Positions 60,588 through 64,000 of a stretch of 64,000 bases of DNA are shown piece by piece. Position 1 is the stretch's first letter. Each line of letters opens with the position of its first letter. The position numbers and the translations under genes are program-made. The notes under the pieces were generated by a model. The model had not been told where the DNA came from, ran no database searches, and saw nothing but the letters and a program-made list of their open reading frames with translations. The stretch spans positions 1 to 64,000 of the forward strand of contig NZ_JAPENM010000014.1 in NCBI RefSeq assembly GCF_026342035.1, in the 5' to 3' direction. Origin of the DNA: Aldersonia sp. NBC_00410 (GTDB taxonomy: Bacteria > Actinomycetota > Actinomycetes > Mycobacteriales > Mycobacteriaceae).

Positions 60588-61717
60588 GAGCTGGCAACTT
60601 TCAGAAGGCCGCGGAGGCGGTGGAGGTCGAATTCGTTGTCGGCGCGCAGCGCGTCAACGATGGCGCGCAGTTCCTGGAGTGATTCCCGGCCGGGGTTCAA
60701 TCCGAGGAAGTCCTTGGTGGCGGGCGGCCCCCACTGGGCCAGTCCGGACGCGGTCATCGGCGCCCAGCCCGCGTCGAGCGTGCTGTCGAAGAGATCACCG
60801 TCGCTGAAGTGCTCGACCATGAATCCGTCGGGGTCGCGCCAGTAGTCGAAGATCTGGCTGCCCTGGATGTGCCGGCCGATGCCCCAGGACCGGCGGTAGC
60901 CCCGGTCGAGGAGGTACTCGCCTCCTGCGGCGAGGCAGTCGAGGTCGGCGACCTGATAGGCCGAATGCACATAGCGGTTGGCCGGGCCGAGAACCATTGC
61001 GAGCGTGTGATGGTCGGTGGGCGTGGCACCCCGGTCGCAGCGGATGAAGCTCATGATCGGGCCCCGGTCCCGTTGCCTGGGGTAGTAGAGGAAGTCGCTG
61101 ACGATCAGTCCGAGGTGCTCTAGGTACCAGTTGAGGGTTTCGAGGTACTTCGTCGTCTGGAGCACGACGTGACCGAGCCGCTGCACGGTGGCCGGCGCGC
61201 GGGGTGGCCGCTGGGGGGAGTTCACCCGCCCGCGGTCGTGTCCGAAATTGAGTGGGAGCGGAGCGCGGGCGGACAGCGCCGGCAACTCGAACGTGTCGGA
61301 CACGACGCGGACCCCCAAAGCGCTGGGATCCAGAAGATCGACAGTGATCCCGCCCAGACTCTCGGGGAGGGGCACGACCGCACCTCCGACCGCGTCCGCC
61401 AGTCGCAGCACATCGGTCGAGTCGGCAGCCCGGAAGGCGGGACCGACGAACCGCGAATGCGGGCCTCGGCGGATGAGCACGCAGGGCGAACCGGGGTCTG
61501 CACCGCGCAACTGCAGTTCCTGTGCGGTTCGAAGCGCCGTCACAAAACCGAAGGCATGGGCGAACGCCTCCGCCCGATCGAGGTCGGGCTTCTCGAACTC
61601 CAGCCACGCGAGATCACACACCTTGATGATCGGCTCGGCGGCCCTCCCCCGGTGCTCGCCCGCCAGCGCGCCCTGCTCACTGTGCAGACCGGCATGCGGG
61701 TCATGGTGGACACTCAT
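60584..61717 (-). CDS. Extradiol dioxygenase-like VOC protein
   Basis: 377 residues from the ATG at 61717, behind AAGGGAG. Two VOC modules: the first starts KVCDLAWLEFEKPDLDRAEA, the second VQRLGHVVLQTTKYLETLNW. Metal ligands in the second module are His (RLGHVVL), His (VHSAYQV) and Glu (GFMVEHFSDG). It opens a catecholic ring in meta fashion. First gene of a five-gene operon, each start overlapping the previous stop. A perfect palindrome lies 19 bases upstream of the start. Confidence 0.87.
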   Translation of the reverse strand: MSVHHDPHAGLHSEQGALAGEHRGRAAEPIIKVCDLAWLEFEKPDLDRAEAFAHAFGFVTALRTAQELQLRGADPGSPCVLIRRGPHSRFVGPAFRAADSTDVLRLADAVGGAVVPLPESLGGITVDLLDPSALGVRVVSDTFELPALSARAPLPLNFGHDRGRVNSPQRPPRAPATVQRLGHVVLQTTKYLETLNWYLEHLGLIVSDFLYYPRQRDRGPIMSFIRCDRGATPTDHHTLAMVLGPANRYVHSAYQVADLDCLAAGGEYLLDRGYRRSWGIGRHIQGSQIFDYWRDPDGFMVEHFSDGDLFDSTLDAGWAPMTASGLAQWGPPATKDFLGLNPGRESLQELRAIVDALRADNEFDLHRLRGLLKVASS

Positions 61718-61734
61718 CCGCGTCTCCCTTCTTT

Positions 61735-61801
61735 CTGACGATATCGTCACATACGAGGAGAGCGTCAGTCAATGACTCTTGAGGAAATCGTCATAATTGA
61801 T
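61735..61801 (-). promoter_or_regulatory. Promoter/operator block A with perfect palindrome TGACGATATCGTCA
   Basis: TGACGATATCGTCA (61736-61749) is a perfect 14-bp palindrome in the divergent gap between the dioxygenase operon and tetR. On the minus strand it is preceded by TTGACTGACG and ATCAAT, forming a 67-base block repeated in inverted orientation at 62621-62687. Probably the binding site of the TetR protein encoded at 61856. Confidence 0.8.
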
Positions 61802-61855
61802 GAGACACGGTAGGGTGGGATCACTTCGGAGGATCACGGAGAAGGGCGCGCAGGC

Positions 61856-62512
61856 ATGACCGAGCACATCACCGATGCACCGAATCGCCTGGACCGGCGC
61901 AAGGCGCGTACCCGCGCCGCACTCGTCCGCGCAGCGCAGTCCTTCATGGCGGCGGGAAAGTTGAACGCGCCGATCCTCGAGATCACCCAAGCCGCCGACG
62001 TCGGGATGGGGTCCTTCTACAACTACTTCCAGAGCAAGGACGAGCTCTTCCACGCCGCGGTCGAGGACGCCCTCGACCGCCACGGCGCGGTGCTCGACGA
62101 ATTGACCGCAGACTTGGACGACCCTGCCCAAATCTTCGCGCAGAGCTTCCGGCTGACCGGACGCCTGCATCGCAGGGATCCAGAACTGAGCAAAGTCCTG
62201 CTTCGCGACGGGCCGAATCTGCTCGGCTCGGACAAAGGTCTCGCGCCGAGAGCCCGCCGAGACATCGAGGCAGCGGCCCGCGCGGGCCGCTTCACCGTGC
62301 GCGATCCAGAACTGGCTTTGACGATTACGGCCGGCGCCGCACTATGCCTGGGTCAACTGCTGCACGACCACCCCGAACGTGACGACGCGCGGGATACCGA
62401 CCAAGTCGCCGAGGACCTGTTGCGCATGTTCGGCGTCTCGGCCGACGAAGCCCACGAAATTTGCCAGCGACCGATACCTGGTCCCGACGTCGTTCTGCGC
62501 ACCGTCGTATAG
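61856..62512 (+). CDS. TetR-family regulator of the second ring-cleavage operon
   Basis: 218 residues, ATG at 61856. The HTH is TRAALVRAAQSFMAAGKLNA, then ITQAADVGMGSFYNYFQSKD, the FYNYFxSKxEL version of the TetR signature. The C-terminal effector domain includes LALTITAGAALCLGQLLHD. Divergent from the dioxygenase operon and flanked on both sides by the same operator block, so it probably represses that operon and also the gene at 62801. Confidence 0.9.
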   Translation: MTEHITDAPNRLDRRKARTRAALVRAAQSFMAAGKLNAPILEITQAADVGMGSFYNYFQSKDELFHAAVEDALDRHGAVLDELTADLDDPAQIFAQSFRLTGRLHRRDPELSKVLLRDGPNLLGSDKGLAPRARRDIEAAARAGRFTVRDPELALTITAGAALCLGQLLHDHPERDDARDTDQVAEDLLRMFGVSADEAHEICQRPIPGPDVVLRTVV

Positions 62513-62620
62513 CACTCGGCCTGCTGTCCGCCGCTGATCGTTTCGTCGATGCAGTACGCCAGCCGCCCTGCCGCGCCGGCGCCGAACCAGGATTGGTTTC
62601 TCCGCTACCTCGCGGCAGCC

Positions 62621-62687
62621 ATCAATCATGATGATTTCGTCAAATTCTCTTGACTGACGTTCTATTCGCATGTGACGATATCGTCAG
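62621..62687 (+). promoter_or_regulatory. Promoter/operator block B, inverted copy of block A
   Basis: Read on the plus strand, this block matches the reverse complement of 61735-61801 over 67 bases without gaps, with about 14 mismatches by eye. The palindrome TGACGATATCGTCA (62673-62686) and the TTGACTGACG segment are identical. It points toward the gene at 62801 and lies 108 bases downstream of tetR. Confidence 0.8.
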
Positions 62688-62800
62688 TCAGTTGCCGAGC
62701 GGTTGTGGACACGCATATCAACGCCCACAAGGCCTCGTCTTGCGACATATCCCCACCGTTGGGGCGGCGGCATCACCCAACCAAAACGATTGGACAACCA

Positions 62801-63265
62801 ATGACAGACACCACCGGCGGCGCCCGCACGCTCGAAACGCCGAAGTTGCACGAGTACAACACCTATGCAGCGGCACAGCGGCTCGTAGATCGGCTGTCCG
62901 ACTATGGATTCCCGGTCGAACACGTCCGCATCGTCGGCACCGGACTGCACAGCGTCGAGCAGGTTACCGAGCGTATGACCAGGAGGCGCGCCACGCTGTA
63001 CGGCGCCGGCAGCGGTGCGTGGTTCGGCGGTTTGATCGGCCTACTGTTCAGCGTCTTTCTGACCGATTCCGGTGTGCTGGTGGCCATGCTCGCCAGCGTG
63101 GCCATCGGCACGTTCTGGGGCGCGGTGTTCGGCTTTGTCGCGCACTGGGCGACCGGCGGTGACCGTGACTTCTCCAGCGTCAGCCAACTGCTCGCCGAGC
63201 GTTACACCGTTCACGTCGACGCCGACTACTTCGACCGCGCCAGCAACATCGCGGACCGCATCTGA
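62801..63265 (+). CDS. General stress-like small membrane protein (YflT family)
   Basis: 154 residues from the ATG at 62801. A soluble N-terminal segment (LHEYNTYAAAQRLVDRLSDY, then VEHVRIVGTGLHSVEQVTER) resembles the YflT/general stress protein 17M domain. Two hydrophobic helices follow (YGAGSGAWFGGLIGLLFSVF and VLVAMLASVAIGTFWGAVFG), then a C-terminal strand HVDADYFDRA. The operator-bearing block B upstream suggests control by the TetR at 61856, perhaps linking membrane stress to aromatic catabolism (inference). Confidence 0.8.
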   Translation: MTDTTGGARTLETPKLHEYNTYAAAQRLVDRLSDYGFPVEHVRIVGTGLHSVEQVTERMTRRRATLYGAGSGAWFGGLIGLLFSVFLTDSGVLVAMLASVAIGTFWGAVFGFVAHWATGGDRDFSSVSQLLAERYTVHVDADYFDRASNIADRI

Positions 63266-63311
63266 GTCGCGGACCGACAGAATACCCACGGACTGGACTG
63301 GACTTGCGACG

Positions 63312-63884
63312 GTGATCGCCCTTAGCACGGCAGATGAAACCGATTGGCGTGGTTACGAAGTGACAAGCGTGGCCACTGAGCCTTATCGCGAAGCGGTTCC
63401 GGTTGAGCATGTCGTCGCGGTCCTGCGCGAGCGTGTGTACGGCGCGATGGCGTGTTTGGCGACGCTCGCCGTCCTCGTTCGCCATACGGGTCCCGAGTCG
63501 AGCGCATGGGCCCCGGTCCTCGATGTTGCGGTGGCCACCGGCGGACTCTGGGCAGCGAGCCTGCTGGCCGATTGGGTCGCACACCTCGGCGTGCACCGCA
63601 GTGCCCCGCGCGGATGGACAGCGCTGCGGATGCTCCACGCTTCCGGCCAGATTGTGGAGGCAGCAGTCTTGCCCCTGCTCGTATTGGTTGCCGCCGCCGT
63701 CGGACCACTGAGCACATCCACGGCGATGTGGATCGCGATGTGGATCCTCGTCGCCGAACTCGGCGTAATCGGTCTGGTTGCCGTGCGACGGGCCCGATTG
63801 CCTTGGTGGCAGCAGCTTTTCACCATCACCGGACTGATCGGTGTGGGCGTTCTCGTGGTCGGCGTCAAGATCCTCGGCCATTAG
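63312..63884 (+). CDS. Integral membrane protein, unknown function
   Basis: 190 residues from GTG 63312. A hydrophilic N-terminus of about 40 residues precedes at least four membrane helices (AMACLATLAVLVRHTGPESS; GLWAASLLADWVAHLGV; AAVLPLLVLVAAAVGPLSTS; LFTITGLIGVGVLVVGVKIL). No catalytic motif is recognised. It lies 46 bases after the stress-like gene on the same strand and may be co-transcribed. The remaining 116 bases to the window end hold nothing recognisable. Confidence 0.65.
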   Translation: MIALSTADETDWRGYEVTSVATEPYREAVPVEHVVAVLRERVYGAMACLATLAVLVRHTGPESSAWAPVLDVAVATGGLWAASLLADWVAHLGVHRSAPRGWTALRMLHASGQIVEAAVLPLLVLVAAAVGPLSTSTAMWIAMWILVAELGVIGLVAVRRARLPWWQQLFTITGLIGVGVLVVGVKILGH

Positions 63885-64000
63885 ACCGTCTCAATGGAGC
63901 CAGCGGACTCGACCCCTGCCCACCACGCTGCGAGAGTGTGTATGCAGCCAACCTCGGCTATTCCGGCTTGCGCCGCTGCGTAGCGGAATGCAGGAACCAC

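Noticed and set aside
1-64000. Insertion sequences, transposases or phage genes
   Set aside because: No transposase, integrase or terminal inverted repeat structure was recognised anywhere; the decayed 2.4-10.4 kb region suggests past exchange, but no mobile element remains visible.
63885-64000. Possible hairpin near 63959-63991 at the right edge
   Set aside because: The arms (ATTCCG / CGGAAT) are only six bases with an 18-base loop; too weak to call.

Overview
The window is high-GC actinobacterial DNA. Frequent GTG starts, many stop/start overlaps (ATGA, GTGA), luciferase-like F420/FMN oxidoreductases, an F420-type PPOX protein, several cytochromes P450 with IclR/TetR regulators, an AveC-like membrane protein and a short PpdK of the mycobacterial type together suggest the Mycobacteriales (a Nocardia-, Rhodococcus- or Gordonia-like organism). 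The genus is inference. Most of the window is a catabolic accessory region for aromatic, alicyclic or terpenoid-like compounds.

Layout: 1-2370 is the 5' part of an NRPS gene running off the left edge. 2.4-10.4 kb is loosely packed: a secreted lipase, an SGNH hydrolase, small proteins, and relics (a frameshifted gene, a tRNA-like element, a truncated flavodoxin, a deletion copy of a PPOX gene, a fused antitoxin/PIN-toxin remnant, an enoyl-CoA hydratase fragment). 10.5-18.5 kb is a LysR regulator divergent from a seven-gene ring-cleavage operon (FAD monooxygenase, extradiol dioxygenase, FAH-type hydrolase, two SDRs, cyclase-family hydrolase, C-C hydrolase), closed by a strong bidirectional terminator. 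18.6-21.8 kb holds a P450, its phthalate-type reductase and an IclR regulator.

22-38 kb is the most unusual part. A minus-strand operon (dikinase-like protein with a phosphohistidine domain, small ORF, luciferase-like oxidoreductase, SnoaL-like protein, APH-type kinase, histidine phosphatase) diverges from surE. A CoA ligase/winged-helix pair diverges from a tightly coupled plus-strand operon (P450, ALDH, SDR, a PPDK-like protein lacking the PEP/pyruvate domain, TetR, KshB-like reductase), followed closely by a PPOX gene. The two dikinase-like proteins have complementary domains: one has the ATP-grasp, the other a rifampin-phosphotransferase-like substrate region, and both carry a phosphohistidine domain. 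They resemble a split dikinase of the phenylphosphate synthase or HpeHI kind. With two phosphatase-like proteins and an APH-like kinase nearby, a degradation route with phosphorylated intermediates is the main hypothesis. The ligase carries six perfect 30-bp in-frame repeats.

38-54 kb has single genes and short operons: thioesterase, M16 peptidase, luciferase-like and DapB-like oxidoreductases, SDRs, an amidohydrolase, a tandem TetR regulator, a P450/AveC-like/small membrane protein operon under TetR control, an orphan TrpF, and a zinc-independent MDR reductase with its TetR. 55.3 kb is a small LysM protein. 55.9-62.5 kb is a second ring-cleavage operon (extradiol-type VOC enzyme, FAH, CoA ligase, DoxX-like protein, MhpA-like hydroxylase), each gene overlapping the next, divergent from its TetR gene. 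That tetR is flanked by inverted copies of one 67-bp promoter/operator block. The right end carries two small membrane proteins.
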